The position numbers were made by a program, and so were the translations under genes. Below, one piece after another: positions 10,502 to 23,246 of a stretch of 64,000 nt of DNA (within the stretch, counting starts at the first letter, position 1; each line of letters opens with the position of its first letter). Below the pieces are notes generated by a model, which worked only from the letters and a program-made list of their open reading frames with translations, made no database searches and was not told the DNA's origin. This DNA is from Allium sativum (lineage: Eukaryota; Streptophyta; Magnoliopsida; Asparagales; Amaryllidaceae). The stretch is taken from assembly GCA_030737875.1 (NCBI GenBank), contig CM060915.1:899933177-899997176 (forward strand), read 5' to 3'.

Positions 10502-13216
10502 ACTGTAACGATTCGAATTTTGCCTGGACCTAATCGATCGCAAAATCGACTAAGACCATTCAAAAACCCGGATACGCTAACTTTGGGCATACATCACATC
10601 AGAACAAATAACATAATATTTTTATAAACATTATAATAATGTTACATAAGAGTACAGAATATCAGAGTACATCGAATAAATAACGCAGCGGAAGATTAAT
10701 TTACAATAAGCTTAATATAATGCAGCGAAAGACTATCATTGCTCTGGTCACAGCTTTAAGCTTCGATCCAGAATCCTACTCAATATATCTGCAAAATAAG
10801 CTACTCGACTACCCATGTGGAAAATATGGGCACCCGAGTTTTCAGGTGAAGCAAACTACAGGTCAGTCATGGGATTGGTATGAGAAATCTCACTTAACTT
10901 GTCTAATAATAAGGTAATCACAGGACCACGCCGCTAACGCGGAACGGGTTTACTCCATTGAATTGCCAGTGCAAGAAATAAAGTTAATCGTTAAACAACG
11001 CAATGCTTTTAGAAAAATGAAACCATTATAAGACTCAAGTCCCATTACACAATGCAACGCAAACCGGAGGATAGAGCTTTACCTTATAATGGTCAAAAAT
11101 GCTTGATACGATGAAATGGACTTGATATTATTATTAGTGTATATATGTTTCAAAAAAATTTCAATCACAATGTATCAATGATAGACAGCATAACTACCAT
11201 ATACTATGTCGCCATACTAGTTATACAATTAAAACCGTATGGTGTCGTATTAGATGTTCGATTTCCATCATGAATCAAGGCAAGGGATCGTCCTTACTGA
11301 ATTTCGAGACACTCTAGCGCGTGCCTCAGGAACAGAACGCATCATCCCTTCGAGCCTAGGGCCGGTTCCCAACTTACGTTGGTGGATTATTTATAAATTC
11401 CTGAACATCCCTGCCCTATGGGGCGTAAAATAGAGCCAACAGGGACTCAAATACCGAGGTGCCTCGCAATCCATCATCCACATAAGTAAAAATATCTAGG
11501 CTTGTAAAACCCAGGCACAACTCCTAGCTAGAAAGAAACACATGTCCTCCCTGGATCCTTTTCCCGTTTGTGGTTCATACCGAGGTGTGAGGCTCATGAA
11601 GTATCGCTACACAAAGCTATGCTAAATAAAGTTGTGCTTTGATCATCAACCACAAGACTCTACTTTTCAACAAAACCCTTGATCATTTGCATCTTAGCAT
11701 TCCACATTGTCAATCCATACCATACCATTGATTTCTGCCTATATATAACCTCTAAGCTCATACGTCTTAGAGAAGGGTGTTAAGCAAGAGAATAAATCCT
11801 CCACTACGAAACAGATTTATATTTAGCAGAGATCAACGAATACAACATAAAGGAATACAACGTCAGATATACCATCCATTTACAAGTCAGTCATGGGTCT
11901 GAACGAACCGAAGACACCTTATTCCTCATCCCATATGTCCAATACTGGAGAGAGGTTCTCGCATATCCATCGATATCCAAGTACGTCTGGACGATCACCA
12001 CTTATTACCTTGTCTTAGGATGCCTCCCAATCAAGACATCAGTGATCATCCAAATGATGTGAAGATCTCTGATCTTCAACCACCGTCTTCCTTTTTGACT
12101 TATAATCATCGTAGTAATTATTCAGAACGGGTTGAACCCGGTTTTTTCGAAAAGCTCGCATATTTTATAATCAATAATTAAGTGCTATAAAAACACATCA
12201 TACGCCTCATTCCAATTCAAAATATTCTTTAAATAAATATTCACATTATTAGAGAAAGGTTCCCATTAATTTTATCAAAGATAATTTTTTTAAATTTATT
12301 CTTTGATCTTCTTTTCAAAGATTCACTGAAACTCCAATTTGGTTTTAATATCAAAAATCATTACTTTATGATTATTCAACTTTAAGAAATTGATCTTGTC
12401 TTTAACTGGGTTAAAGAACCAATGTCATTTAAAACACAGTTCACGATAAACCCAAAATCATCTTCCACTAAATATTGAATTTTCACAGAAATCAAATCGA
12501 TATAAATTTCCATTTAAATCTTAATAAAAAATTTATAAATTCCAAATTATATTTTCACTGTTAATTGGGTTAAAGAACGAATGTCATTAAAAAAATAGTT
12601 CACAATAAACCCAATTCACATTTCATTTTATTGCAATTACTAAATATAATTGGAAACTCTAATAATCTTAATTAAAAAATTTATACTTTTCATACGGGGT
12701 TTAAGAACCGTGTTATTTAAGACACCATTCACGACAAACCCAAAATTCAAATTCATTTTATTTAATTCCAATTTAATATTAAATAATTGGAAAGCTTTAT
12801 TAAATTTTAATTTAATGATTTATTCTGGTTAATAACTTGTTTATTTTGATAAAAATATATTTTTATCTTTACAAAATTGGAATTTTTCATCCAAAATCTT
12901 TTCAAATCAATAATTATGATTTTACATAATTTTACCACATTTTTAATAATTTTATTTAGTCCTGTAAAGTTGATTTCCAATAACGGCCACCGAACTGCAT
13001 CCATAGCAACCTTTTCTAAAATTTATTTGGACATAATTCCACGTTTAACCGTTAGATTTCAAAATTCTTATATTTATTGGAAAGCTCTTATCGATACGAA
13101 CCTAAGGTTCCAATTTTAGGAGAATCCGACGGTCGGATCTCCCGTTACATCAATTTGAAGTTAATGGTCGAACTTCACGAACGGTCGCTGCGCGGCGCAT
13201 TCTATTCAAGCCATTA

Positions 13217-13237
13217 AATATATATATATATATATAA
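13217..13237. repeat. (TA)n microsatellite in element A LTR
   Basis: About ten TA dinucleotides. The matching place in G (52575-52605) has a shorter, interrupted run. Confidence 0.9.
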
Positions 13238-14179
13238 TAAATATCATCGATTTCCTTTTAAATCGTATTTTATAAATTGTTTATTTATTTATCCTAAAAC
13301 GATTCCGACTTCATTTTCAGATTTAAATCCAAATTAAATATTCTATATCTTTATCATATTATAATATTAATATTTTCAAAACATTATATTTTGAAATTAC
13401 TTCTTTTCGATATTCGTTATAATTGAACAAAAATGATTGATAAACCCGTTCGGGTTAAAAATGGCGTTTCTATACTTAACCCAGCTTCATATTTTTATAT
13501 TCTTGTATTTATCCAAAAATGGACATAAAAATCATAATTTTATTCTTTATTGAATATTATTTTAAAAATATTCCTCATTTTAAAATGTTCTTTATTTTTA
13601 AAATATTATTTTTTTAAAGATATTCTTTATTAGAAAGATTCTGAATCGGAATGCGACTCACACAATTACCATATAAATTCAGTTTTATGGATTTCATACA
13701 TTGCATATATTCAACGATAATGATAAACAACCATCAAACAATCCATTCACATCCAAAGTGAAGTTTATAACTATGTGAGCAATAAAATAAATAAATAACG
13801 CTCATCATAGACTGCCAATCCAACGATTGAAAATTAATTAAATATTGGGACTAGTGTATGTCAAATATCATCCCAATACCCGTGTGGGGTTTTCAAACAA
13901 CAACAGTTCATATAAATAAATCATTGGTTAATAATTTTAACCAATTCTAATTTTGTTTCGATTATTTTCTCTTAAACAAATTTTCACTGTTTAAAATTAT
14001 AAATAAATGTTTATAATTTAATTTCAATTACCATATTAATATTAACATTATTATGATAATATTTTAGTCTAGCACAAATCATATTTTTAACATACGACCA
14101 ATTTTCTAATATCGCTAACATAATAATGAAAATGTTTATATCTTTAACATATTTTGAATTTCTGACTAATAATCGTTTT

Positions 14180-15400
14180 AATCATTTCTACATGCACTAT
14201 AAAAATGTAAATTTTATCATTGACATATTTTTTCAACATAACATTTCCTAATAAAATGACATATTTATCCTAACATGACATTATCTAATAAAATGACATT
14301 TAATTTCACATGACATAATTCTAAACAAATGACATTTTTAATTCACATGACATTATTCTAAATAAATGAAATTTTTAATTAACATAACATTCTCTATGTT
14401 TCTAAGGACAAATAAAAAGGATTTTTTTTATTTTCATAACATTTTCTTTGCTCTTTAACGACAAATAAAAAGGGATATTTTATTTGCATACATTTCTAAT
14501 CTCAACATGACAAATAAAAGGAAATGTTTCTATTTGCATACAGTTAGTTCTATTTAAAATGAAAAACAAAAATGTAAATTTATTTGCATGCAAAATTCTA
14601 TCCATAACATAACAAATTAAATAACTACTTTTATTTGTTAACAAACTCAATGATAACATAACATATATGAATGATATTTTTATGTTATCAACAATTTTAA
14701 TTCATCATCACAAACAAAAATTATATTATTATGTTGTTGACAATTCTAATCATAAAAATGTTTTTATATGACAATTCTAGTTCAACATAAAAATGATATT
14801 TTTATGTGACAATTCTATTTCAACATAAAAAATGATCTTTTTATGTGATACAAATATAATTCGACAAAAATGATATTTTGTTTTGACACAAATATATTTA
14901 ACAAAAATGTTATTTTGTTTTGACATAAACATGTTTGACAAAAATATAATTTTTGTTTTTAACACTTCTCTATTTAACAAATATGAATATTTTGTTTTAA
15001 CACATCTCTATTTAACAAAAATGAATATTTTGTTCTTGACATAACATTATCTAACAAAAATTATATTTTTATATGACGATTCTAATTCAACATAAAAATG
15101 ATATTTTTAATTGACAAATCTAAATCAACATAAAAATGATGTTTTTATGTGACAAATCTAAATCAACACAAAAATGATGTTTTTATGTCACAAATTCATT
15201 TCAACAAAAATGTTCATTTTGTTTCAACGATTCTATTTTGGTAAAATTGTAAATTTTATATCAACTATTTTATTCAACAGAAATTTGATAATTTTGTTTC
15301 AACAATTTGGTTTCAACAAAAATGATATATTTTTGTTTCATTATTTTCTTACAACAAAATGTTCTTTTTATTTAACAAAACATGTTTCCTACATATGATT
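14180..15400 (-). repeat. Degenerate short-period repeat field in element A LTR
   Basis: About 1.2 kb of variants of an AT-rich unit of roughly 35-55 bases built on AACATAAAAATGATATTTTTATGTGACA and ACATGACATT cores; the AAAAATGATATTTTT part is nearly palindromic. The left half favours TAAAATGACATT units and the right half CAACAAAAATGTTNTTTTGTTT units. G has shorter related runs at 52850-53030 and 53640-53880. Confidence 0.6.
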
Positions 15401-15441
15401 ATTATTCATTAACGTGCTAAGGGTGAAAATTTTGACTAATA

Positions 15442-15446
15442 AAAAT
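15442..15446. repeat. Target-site duplication of element B (left copy, AAAAT)
   Basis: AAAAT immediately left of B; a perfect second copy is at 43772-43776. Five bases is the usual length for Ty3/Gypsy integrase. Confidence 0.9.
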
Positions 15447-18168
15447 TGTAACGACCCAGCGAATTCATGATCCTGAATAACCGACATAAACTCAATGTCG
15501 ACTATTCAAGCTTTGGAAATACCAGATAGTCCATGAAAGAAATTAGAGGGTGAGAATAGATAATATAGAAACTTAGAATAGAAGAAGAAGAAGAACATAA
15601 CACATCAGAGTAAACACGAATCTCACAGTGGAATGAATAAATATATTTCACAGCATAACTTTGTATCTGTATACAATACCATTATTAGAGTATAATACTT
15701 ACAACACAGCGTAAATAATAATCTATATAATCCTGAAACCTCCTTCTCCAGCTCTTCAAGTATCTGTAAATCCTGACTACTTGACTGCCCATACAAAATT
15801 GGGCACCCAAGAGTTTAGGGAAAACAAAAATAAATAAACTCTGGGTCAGTCATGTGACTGGTGTGAGTAAACTCAAATCATTTGTTTAACTTTTCAAAAA
15901 TCCTTTTGAAATAAAGGATAATCGTAAGACCGATCCACACATAAACATGGATGGTTTTTACCTTATGATAACCCAAAATAATTTTCTAAAACAATACTTG
16001 TTTGATATTATTAATAATGTCTAGACCAAGTAAATAGAAATCTAGTAGAACACTTTCATCTCACGTTCTACATATATAATATACAATTAAAACCGCGGGC
16101 TCTTATTGTGTAATGGATTTCCAACTCTGACAAGGTATGGAACCACCTTCTGATCAGTGTACTCTAGAAGCAATACACTAGAGTTCAACAAGAACATCTT
16201 GTAACTCGGCCACACATGACTGGCCATTCATTTCGCTGAATGTTCCGAATATTTTATCACCTTATAGTTGGTATACCAACAAAACCGTTCCTGGGAGATA
16301 CAGAAGCGAAAGAAGTAACAAATATGAATATTCTCTAGATGGTAACAATATACCCTAATTGGGTGCGACCCACTTAGCCATGCTGCCTACCCGATTTCTG
16401 TCTTTTCTCGGTTGATGAGGCTTGAAGTCACATCGTATTCTTTGACCGATCATCTTTATTTACTTTGAACGCCACATTGTTATACCCATCAAATCACAAA
16501 TTGATTTCCCTAAGAATACCACGAGTATAAGCTAAGAGAAACGAATTCCTCTGCCACCAACGTAAATACATTTGAAACTATCAACTTACGTGATCTACCA
16601 GATATACTCTGTCAGACATTCGTCCATTCAGGTTGTCATAGGACTAGACAATCCGAAGGAATTATTCTGTAAATCCAACTTAGGCAATTTCTACCTAGGA
16701 TTTATTGAACAGCCCTTGCATAACTCCGTCTTCAGTTATCTTCATCATATTTGTTTCGCAACGCTATTGCCATACAGAGTGGTTTTCAGATAATATATCT
16801 GATCCCGGTCTCTCTTTATTGACAATGGAAATGGTTAAAATCTTCGATAGTCGATGATTTAACTATCAAAGGAAATCATGTGTGCAACCAAAAATATTAT
16901 TTCTAGATGGAAGTTCTATCGATCAATCATCAATAATCATTTATTCATTTCCCCATTTCTCTTTTCCATATATTCATCAAATCCTTATTTTCTAATTTTA
17001 GAAATATACGTTATTAACTTTGGAAAACGTTTCCATTTCTGATTCACGCATCACTATCTTTTCACATATATCAGTCTCTAACTGTAAACTAGTAAGAGAA
17101 CAACCCCCTACATATTAACCCCAAAGGCCGAAACTAACATCAGATCGATACCCAGAAAGCCATTGAACTCAACTAATTTCCATCCAGTTTCTAGTTTCAA
17201 TAATTCCATTTAAATTCCTAATTCAAAACCCCAAATTCCTTTATAATATTTGATTTCGCAAATATTTACTTAAATCCTTTATTCACATTAAATGTAAATA
17301 ATATTTCTTCTTTGCAATCAAAACAATTTCATTTTGTATTTAAAACAATATCCCAAATCCAATTTCTATTTATACTTCTAAATATAGAATTATTTATATA
17401 AAATCTCATTTTATTCTTCTAACACTTATAATCCCATTTATAATCACCTTTATAAATGCTGCTCAAATTCCACTTAAAATATCGTGTTAAAACCGATTCC
17501 TACTTCTCTATATAAATTCAGTCTTATATATTATGTTTATCCAATGATAAATATTTTATTTAATTTATAAAACATTATTTATAAATTAATCATCTCAATC
17601 TATTTGTTAAAACAGATTTCTATTTAATATCCACTTTAAATCCATATCATGTTATACCCGTGTGCGGAGCACGAGAGTAAATCTTCCTAATGTAAAATTC
17701 TCCTTTTATAAAATTCTACTCCTTTTCCAAATATTTCCTTTTATAAAATTATTTCCATTTTACAAATATTTTCTTAATTATACTTTCCAATATTTGTTTT
17801 CCAAATATTACCTTAATTATATTTTCCAATATTTGTTTTCCAAATGTTACCTTTTATAATATCCTATTTATTTAATATATAAATATTTCATTTTCAATAT
17901 TCACTTTGAAAATTTCATTTTTACATTCTTGTATTTCATATGGTATTTAAAATACCAAATAACATAACCAATGTCATTGAAATCAATCATAGATTTTCAA
18001 ATCATATATCACAATATATGAAAATAAACAATATTATAAATACTGAGGAATCCAGTTGGATCCCTCCAACCTGTTTCCCTTCATCCACAGATGTTAAACA
18101 ATATAAATAACATCGATTTCACATCAATATGAAATATTCTAATAAATAGAATCAATATTTGATTAATG

Positions 18169-18207
<39 letters not shown>

Positions 18208-18208
18208 T
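18169..18208. repeat. (AT)n microsatellite in element B LTR
   Basis: About twenty AT dinucleotides with one interruption; the other B LTR has a shorter run at 41519-41540. Confidence 0.9.
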
Positions 18209-18837
18209 CGTTATCTATAATTTCAACCAATACATCAGCAATTCAACCAAACAATCAACACACAACAATCAATCATCATTTATCAATACTAGATTATATT
18301 TATAAAAATATAAACTGATAGAGTTAGTGAGATTTACTCACATTGGTAGGTTATCGTTTAATAACGATAAGCAATCGTCAATTCAAATTAGGCAATTTAT
18401 TTGGCTATAAATTATCACGAGCTCCAATTCACTCCCAGTCAGTTCATTGTGAAGCCCTCTTCCCTACGATCCCAACGTGACCAGTTTCATTGAATTCCGT
18501 TCACGTATGACCAAGTTATGAATTATACAAGTTAGTACATATTTATGTAGTTTAAACTAGGAATTAAATTTATAAATATGCCAACATTTTTCATTGATCC
18601 CAACACAGTTCAGCCCGCCCTAACCTTTCTTCCCCGATATGTGCTGCTCAGCTCAACGCCATTTCCGTATACACAAACCACAAGTGCTCCTTCTCATATT
18701 CATAAGAATTCAAACCAAAAACTCCACACAACCCATCATCTCAAGCTCCTCCACCTCATGTTCGTTACATTCAACTCGTTGCCATCCTCTTCACCGTGAC
18801 TGGAGGACCCACGCTCCCCAACCTAGGACCATCGAAC

Positions 18838-18842
18838 TTACT
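18838..18842. repeat. Target-site duplication of element C (left copy, TTACT)
   Basis: TTACT before the first C LTR pairs with TCACT at 35745-35749. The uninterrupted B LTR at about 42170 reads CTCACTTCTCAC, so TCACT is ancestral and the left copy carries one C-to-T change. Confidence 0.85.
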
Positions 18843-19093
18843 TGTAACACCCCGTAATTCTGTAACACTAAGATTCACCAATCAAGGCAGAATTAAAAGT
18901 TAAAATCAAAATTAAGGGAAACGGGCTGCGCCATTGCGTTCGTCTCGGAATTCTGCATGAAAACGGGTCCGAGTTTGCGTAAATCGGAGTCCGTATGAAG
19001 AAGATATGGTCTCCGGAAGATTCAGCGAAGTTCAAATTTCAAAACAGGTCAGAAAACAAGTTCGAAATTCAAAAATTGGACCCAGATTGGGCT

Positions 19094-19113
19094 GGGTGGG
19101 AATTTTCCCGCCC
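19094..19113 (+). promoter_or_regulatory. E2F-like palindrome, C LTR 1
   Basis: TTTTCCCGCCC contains TTTCCCGC, the plant E2F consensus TTT(C/G)(C/G)CGC, forming the right arm of a near-perfect inverted repeat (GGGTGGGAA/TTCCCGCCC; one base of the left arm is mutated here). About 135 bp upstream of TATA. Confidence 0.5.
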
Positions 19114-19246
19114 AAGGCACCTAGGTCGACTGGGTAGTCGACCTGGGGGTCGACCCCCCCCCCCCCCCCGCTTTTTCCAGCTTTCTGAACCTGATTTATT
19201 TCTCAGTATCCGGACGCCCTTCTGACCAGATTCGTTGACTTCTACA

Positions 19247-19256
19247 CTATATAAAC
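19247..19256 (+). promoter_or_regulatory. TATA box, C LTR 1
   Basis: CTATATAAAC about 405 bp into the LTR, followed by a CT-rich start-site-like stretch at 19262-19290. Confidence 0.6.
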
Positions 19257-19467
19257 AGCCTTAGCCTCCTTCTCTATTCACAATTCTTTTCTATCCTTAT
19301 GCTGCCTCTGAGAAAATGTATAAATAAAATAATATATAAAATAAATCAAGACGAGGAAATGCTGCTAAAGATTTTCAAGAAGAGGTTCAAGTCAAGCCAG
19401 GATTCAAGTGAAGATTCAAACGACTTCAACGACTGTTTTTCTACGAATCTATTCTAATCTAATCTCT

Positions 19468-22400
19468 GTAAGTCAGTTATTTTTAGATTTGAACGCTTTC
19501 TCTGTTCGTGACATGAAATTAAAAGAATAAAAGAATATGCCAAATCTCTTTCTCTCTATTCGAATCAATGCCTATACACTTGGACCTAATCAAGGACTGT
19601 TATGATTCAAGGACAAATGAGACTGTGACTATGAAACTATGGACCTTAAAACCATATGCCTCTATGACTATGAACATTGCCTATGACTATGGACATTGCC
19701 TATGACTATGACTGTGACTATGAGAATTATTTCCCTGACTAAGCCTATGCCTTTGATTAGGAAACATAAACTATTGTCTATGACATAACAAGGACAATTG
19801 TGACTAAACACCTATGATTCATGACTAGGAAAGTGTTGCTTAAGTTTTTGACTGTGAAATTGGGTCTAAACCTGATTTTCTATTCTGTCTATTCTTGGTT
19901 TTCTTTGGTTTTAGACCTTGGGAATTTACCTATTAAGTTAGGTCTACCCATGTTCTTGAACCTACGTCGTTATTCAACCCTTTTATGCCAGTTATTATGT
20001 CTATCTTTGGCATAGCATCTTTGGTTCATTCCCTATTTTCTATGAATCTTGATTTATCTATAATCTAGATTAAATGATGGTTATACGAACGGTGGGAATA
20101 CGATTTGGGAAAAATATGAAATTTACTAAAAACGTAGTTTTTAACTTGGAAATTGGCATAAATTGGGAACATGCATTATGGCATGCAAATTGGATAAATT
20201 TGACATGAATTATAGGATGTGTAATTTGAATCTAGCATTGGCGTGTAAATCTAGCATTTACATGAATTGTGAACTAGAGTAATAAGTCTAGTTTGACATG
20301 AATTAGAATGTTAAATCAGAATTGGATTAGCTAATTTGGCACGGTAAGTATATTAGCATAAATTTGAAATTGGCCAAAATTGGGAGTAATTGGCAGGTTT
20401 AGCAAAATCATGGTTAGTGACACTTAATTTGGTATAGTTTACATACCAAAAAGCATAAATATGATTTAGAGGGGGAAATGGGCCATAAGAATGAATGTTG
20501 ACAATTTACATTAAAAGAGAAATTAGGAAATAAGTAAATTAGGAATAATTTACTTATAGGATTTGTCCTAAATGAGAAAAGGTAAATTTAGACAAAAGAA
20601 AGGTTTATTAACGACATATCTTTTAATAACACGCCAGAAAGTTCTAGGGTGATAGAGAGGATAGTGTCTAGGCTTGGGTTTGGAAAATACAAGTATCCTG
20701 CTCTCCCTGGCTATCCCTAACTGATCCGACGGATGGGATGGTTACTTTCAAAACCTGATTTGAAAACTAATCAAAAGCCTTTGAACTTAGAAAACACGAA
20801 TATGCCTAACCCGAGGTTAGACTGAGTTGCGATGTAAACCTGCCCGGAACCAACCGGCACATCCAGTATTCGCAACAATATATGTCTAATGTGAGTGGTC
20901 GCGGCTTTAATCTATTTAATTAAAGCTAGAATAAGAATGGTAAGGTTAAGTTAACTAAGACACTTAACCAATTCAACAAGATAACCAAACCAATGGGTGG
21001 GGTTAGGTTCATACAGACACTTAACATAGTTAAGCTAGAATGGGAGGGTTAAGTCTATAGGAACACTTAACCAACTTAACACAGTCAAGCTAGAATGGGA
21101 GGGCTAAGTCTATAGGGACACTTAACCAAACTTATGGTAACAAGACCAGATTTGTAGGGGTTAAGTAACTAAGAAAACACTTAGCCAAATTAACCTGTTA
21201 ACTAGTCTAGAAGGTGGGGTTAAGTAAAGTTAATACACTTAGCCAAATTAACATGTTAACTAGACTAGAGGTTGGGGTTAAGTAAATACACTTAGCCAAT
21301 TTGATATGTTAGCTGGGCTAGATCGTAGGGTTAAGTAAGCTTGAACACTTAACCATCGGATTGTGATAAAGGAATAGGGTTAAGTCTAAAACATGAAGGG
21401 ATAATACTTAACCATTAATAATAACATGTCAGTTAAAACAGACGGGCAAAGAACACTTAACCAATACATGATGAATGGGCAGGGTTAAGTAATAAGAAAT
21501 ACTTAACCAATATAACTTAGTTTGTGGTAGGGTTAAGTCATCATGAATTACTGATAACACTTAACCAGTTTAACAGGATGAATGAAGAAGGTTAAGTTGG
21601 CTTGAATTGACTAATTACACTTAACCAATCCAAATTGACGGGAAAGAGAACTAAGTAGTAAACTTTAGTTAAGAAAACAACGATTCTGGAAACTAAGTGG
21701 TAAATCTTAGCTAGTAAAACTAAGTAGTAATTCTTAGTATAACACGGGAAGGAGAGAATGTCCGTTTGAGTAAAAAGGAGGCTCCAAAGAATTGGGTTAC
21801 GAAGCCCGAGGCTTCGAGGGGACGTGAGGGTACTCTTGGTATCCCTCTGTGAGGCTACAGATGATCCTCCTGGGCTCATAGAGGTTAAGGTCTGCGTAGA
21901 AGAACCAGGGGTATGCCTTGGTTGCAATATATGGCAACCTAAAGACTAGGATGGACCGGTGTGATTCGGCGAGAAAACGGTAGCCCTGTGATAGCAACTC
22001 GTCGTCTACCATCCATCTTGAGTCAATCGAGATACGTAAAGCGGAAAGGCGGAGAACTCCAAAAGACCATATACTTGCTATCTAGTTATGGGTGAGGATG
22101 GCCATAGGATAGTGGGGCATCGGGGGCCTGCGTATAGTTCTCATTTTTCAAGGTGTGCCTTTCATTAGTTGAGGGAGGGGTCGAGTGGGACCATAGCCAC
22201 TGGAATAAAAACAGACCTTAGCATCTGCATCGGCAGATATCTGAAAACTCCCGACCGAGTTCTGTATTCCTTGATTTGCCCAGCGACAGGACTCGGACTG
22301 CACATTACAGGACATGTGCATCTAGACAAGCGATAACGGTTCGCGATACATGCGTGGGGAAGTATAGGAACATATACCTCTCAAGGTAGTATGTCCTAGA

Positions 22401-22880
22401 CTTGGGGGCATCGATTGGACTAGGGGGCATAAACCCTGAATCCGAGAAGCGTTCAGCAGATAGCGTAAACTCTAGTTGAAACTAGAAAGCGCTTGATAGA
22501 AAACTCTAGATTAGATCCAGGTAACAAATAATAAATGTATGCCTGAAGGCAACGGAAACTACAGGGATTGGGATCACGTTGTCGTTACTAGTTGGGACAC
22601 TAGTTGGGTGGTGCAGAGATATAGAAACCAGTATAACAAGGAAATAGCGAAGCGGCGAAAGTACTAGATCATATCCAGTTAATCTTATCTTAGCATATCT
22701 TGTGTTAATCTTGTCTAATCTTGCTGAACCTATCATCATGGCGTTATCTTGTATTCAGTAAATTCATGTCGTTTTGTTGTTCCATGTTCACATGCTAGAA
22801 GTTACTGAACTTACTCAGGCTTTATGTCTGACTCTGTTTTTCTTTCGTCTTCTTTTCTTCCGTTCCCCCCCCCCCCCAAG
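19468..22880 (+). other. Predicted intron within C LTR 1
   Basis: Donor ATCTCT|GTAAGTCAG at 19468 lies about 190 bases after the probable start site, following a purine-rich, exon-like stretch. The acceptor is a pyrimidine tract (TTTTTCTTTCGTCTTCTTTTC and a C-run) ending AAG at 22880. The same two signals at equivalent places occur in C LTR 2, C LTR 3 and the independent element D. Predicted length 3413 bp. No transcript evidence. Confidence 0.45.
20944..21629 (+). repeat. GGTTAAGT/ACTTAACC inverted-pair array, C LTR 1
   Basis: About 13 units with a period of 44-60 bp. Each unit has GGGTTAAGT followed 10-25 bases later by ACACTTAACCAA or a one-base variant, so each can form a short hairpin. 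A shorter ACTAAGTAGTAA repeat follows to about 21750. Confidence 0.8.
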
Positions 22881-23097
22881 GTAGTAAAGGAGGGAATAGT
22901 ATAGCTCAGGTTAAGTTGGACTGTCACTCTTTCCCAGCTTGAAGATTTGTCGAAGTTTGCTTGGATTCTCTTTTCAAATGCTATGGCCGGCTCTTGCTTA
23001 AATTAGGGAATATAAATGTTGTTTTATGCTTCTTTATTTTGTAAGACAGATGATACTCTGATATTGTAAAAGAAATCATTGTACAAACTATTTTATC

Positions 23098-23103
23098 AAT
23101 AAA
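23098..23103 (+). terminator. Poly(A) signal, C LTR 1
   Basis: AATAAA in TATCAATAAAGCAAAG, 130 bp before the LTR end. Conserved in the other C LTRs. Confidence 0.5.
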
Positions 23104-23234
23104 GCAAAGTTTTTTTTTCCGCTGTTTAATTTCTGTTTGTCTTGTAATTGATCTGCATCTATTACCCTAAATGCTCCACAGAACTTAGTGCATTCCCTTT
23201 GTGAGTGACACTAACGGATGTGGGGTGTTACACG

Positions 23235-23246
23235 TGGTATCAGAGC
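23235..23246 (+). other. C primer-binding site 1
   Basis: TGGTATCAGAGC two bases after LTR 1. Confidence 0.93.

Larger units (their letters stand above)
10105..10503 (-). other. Element A interior (~0.4 kb) with repeated leader block
   Basis: Lies between the polypurine tract and the 5' LTR end; no coding capacity. On the minus strand the leader carries several related copies of ACTCGTTAGAGATGGGGTTA / GATTAGAGATAGGAT-like units (near 10450, 10425, 10390 and 10350) and then TGCCCTAGAATGAGTTGAGAG. This is a multiplied form of the single leader block in E and B. Confidence 0.65.
10504..15446 (-). repeat. Element A 5' LTR, distal (R/U5 side) 4.9 kb
   Basis: Noncoding LTR sequence from the PBS-proximal end to the B insertion. 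It aligns over most of its length with G (49488-53890), for example the block GACTCAAGTCCCAT...ACAATGCAACGCAA at 11032-11052 and 50008-50034, which supports a single continuous LTR. Includes an (AT)n run at 13217-13237 and a degenerate repeat field at 14180-15400. The last five bases, AAAAT, are the target duplication of B. Confidence 0.75.
15447..18842 (-). repeat. Element B 3' LTR, distal part (left of C insertion)
   Basis: Aligns with 38788-42170 of the other LTR. Minus-strand end is GGGTCGTTACA at 15447. Includes (AT)n at 18169-18208 and ~49-bp TTTTCCAAATATTA repeats near 17710-17850. The last five bases TTACT (18838-18842) are the left target duplication of C. Confidence 0.88.
18843..23232 (+). 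repeat. Element C LTR 1 (4390 bp)
   Basis: Starts TGTAACACCCCG, ends GGGGTGTTACA. Order of landmarks: E2F-like palindrome (19094-19113), GTCGAC inverted repeat, C-run, TATA (19247-19256), GTAAGT donor (19468), CTATGACTATG short repeats (about 19620-19730), GGTTAAGT array (20944-21629), pyrimidine tract plus C-run and AG (22880), AATAAA (23098). Lacks a 90-bp duplication present in LTR 2 and LTR 3. Confidence 0.93.

Noticed and set aside
20944..21629. Regularly spaced repeats resembling a CRISPR array
   Set aside because: Units are inexact, spacers are related to one another, and the setting is a plant retrotransposon LTR.
21592..21927. A 111-codon open frame on the minus strand, kept at the same length in all three C LTRs (also 27854-28189 and 34110-34445)
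   Set aside because: It is antisense to the element, lies in the noncoding LTR, has low-complexity composition and no recognisable domain. Its conservation is explained by the LTRs being copies of one another.
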